Shown one piece after another: positions 63,558-64,000 of a DNA stretch of 64,000 nucleotides. Under the pieces are notes generated by a model. It was not told where the DNA came from. It saw nothing but the letters and a program-made list of their open reading frames with translations, and ran no database searches. The DNA comes from PALSA-612 sp963704335 (GTDB lineage: Bacteria; Actinomycetota; Thermoleophilia; Gaiellales; Gaiellaceae). The stretch is from NCBI GenBank assembly GCA_963704335.1, contig OY969889.1, forward strand, positions 1,488,001 to 1,552,000, read 5' to 3'. Each line of letters opens with the position of its first letter. The stretch's first letter is position 1. Made by a program: the position numbers and the translations under genes.

Positions 63558-64000
63558 GGCACTCTCAGCCGGAGCGCTTCCCGCAGGACGTCGAAGCGCA
63601 CGGGCGTGGTCCCAGGTTGTTCGCCGTCCAGCTGGATGGGGAGGGGCACGTCGGCCTCGACGCTCACGGTGCCGCCGCGCAGCAGTTCCGCCTTCGGGTG
63701 GGGGAGGTGCGTCCCGCGGTAGATCTTCGGCAGCGTCAGCGCCAGGTCCGTCTTCGTGACGTCACCGATCAGGAGCGTGTCCAGCAACCCGTCGTCCGGC
63801 TCGGCCTCGGGACAGATCTGCATGCCAGCACCGAAGTAGCGGCAGTTGGCGACCACGACGTCGCGCATGAGGCCGCTGCGGGTCTCGCCGTCGACGGCAA
63901 CGCGTATCTCCGAGGTCTGCCAGCGGGCGAACACGGCGAACGTGGCGAGGAAGTACGACGCCTTGGCGTACCGGCTTTTCGACTCGTTCACGCGCTTGGC
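63554..64000 (-). CDS. Diacylglycerol/lipid kinase family protein, 5' end outside window
   Basis: About 148 C-terminal residues are visible; the frame is open to the right edge. The late NAD kinase/DAGK-like beta domain includes VVVANCRYFGAGMQICPEAEPDDGLLD, the typical segment of YegS/BmrU-type lipid kinases, with LDGEQPG near the end. The catalytic glycine-rich loop lies outside the window. It would phosphorylate diacylglycerol or a related lipid. Its stop overlaps that of the small protein gene (CTAG 63554-63557). Confidence 0.85.
   Translation of the reverse strand, partial: AKRVNESKSRYAKASYFLATFAVFARWQTSEIRVAVDGETRSGLMRDVVVANCRYFGAGMQICPEAEPDDGLLDTLLIGDVTKTDLALTLPKIYRGTHLPHPKAELLRGGTVSVEADVPLPIQLDGEQPGTTPVRFDVLREALRLRVP

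Overview
The window is high-GC, densely coded DNA with frequent GTG starts, many 1-4 base gene overlaps and no gap longer than about 170 bases. The gene content points to an aerobic actinobacterium, and Thermoleophilia (Gaiellales or Solirubrobacterales type) is my best guess. The reasons are a futalosine-pathway menaquinone gene, cytochrome bd with CydDC, a large cyclase-AAA-TPR regulator, a VanW protein and several acyl-CoA dehydrogenases. The placement rests on gene content and is not proven. I saw no rRNA, tRNA, CRISPR array, transposase or phage gene.

Layout. 1-3673: the end of mqnD, a multi-pass membrane protein and an aldehyde dehydrogenase. 3675-23435: a purine-salvage and purine-breakdown island. 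A minus-strand operon (10858 down to 4694) carries 8-oxoguanine/guanine deaminase, an SDR, hydroxyisourate hydrolase, OHCU decarboxylase, the membrane cytochrome-linked urate oxidase PuuD, a small nucleotidyltransferase, a DUF3830 protein and a bicupin. It converges on an allantoate-amidohydrolase-like gene. Divergent from it is a plus-strand operon for a BMP-type nucleoside ABC importer and a three-subunit xanthine dehydrogenase. Adenine deaminase follows further on. Together these take adenine, guanine and nucleosides through xanthine and urate to allantoin. No allantoinase or ureidoglycolate lyase is visible. A two-gene cassette, a VWA-like lipoprotein and a coiled-coil membrane protein (19500-21619), interrupts the island and looks foreign to it.

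23454-28270: two enoyl-CoA hydratases, a universal stress protein, an ABC1/UbiB kinase with a hairpin-rich leader, and a cytosolic-looking HtrA-type protease coupled to a 37-residue membrane peptide. 28337-44894: one long plus-strand run with cytochrome bd (cydAB) and NDH-2 at the front, cydDC at the back, and a carbohydrate block between them (debranching enzyme, G6P dehydrogenase, GH15 hydrolase, GMC dehydrogenase, MFS transporter, aldose epimerase). 44906-46624: a PaaG-like hydratase and a proline racemase-family gene with a late frameshift.

46621-59330: a large cyclase-domain ATPase, then an acyl-CoA catabolism region: an AMACR-like CoA transferase, a TetR regulator, a transporter, glutaryl-CoA dehydrogenase, a class V aminotransferase, two acyl-CoA dehydrogenases, an SDR and a winged-helix protein. 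Two near-identical palindromes (50835-50851 and 54954-54970) mark a probable TetR regulon. 59343-64000: cell-envelope and housekeeping genes (VanW protein, thioesterase, sirtuin, L,D-transpeptidase, a small coiled-coil protein, the end of a lipid kinase).

Two features of gene packing recur. Most tandem genes overlap by ATGA or GTGA. Most convergent pairs share a single CTAG as both stop codons, and the main exception is the junction with the foreign-looking cassette.
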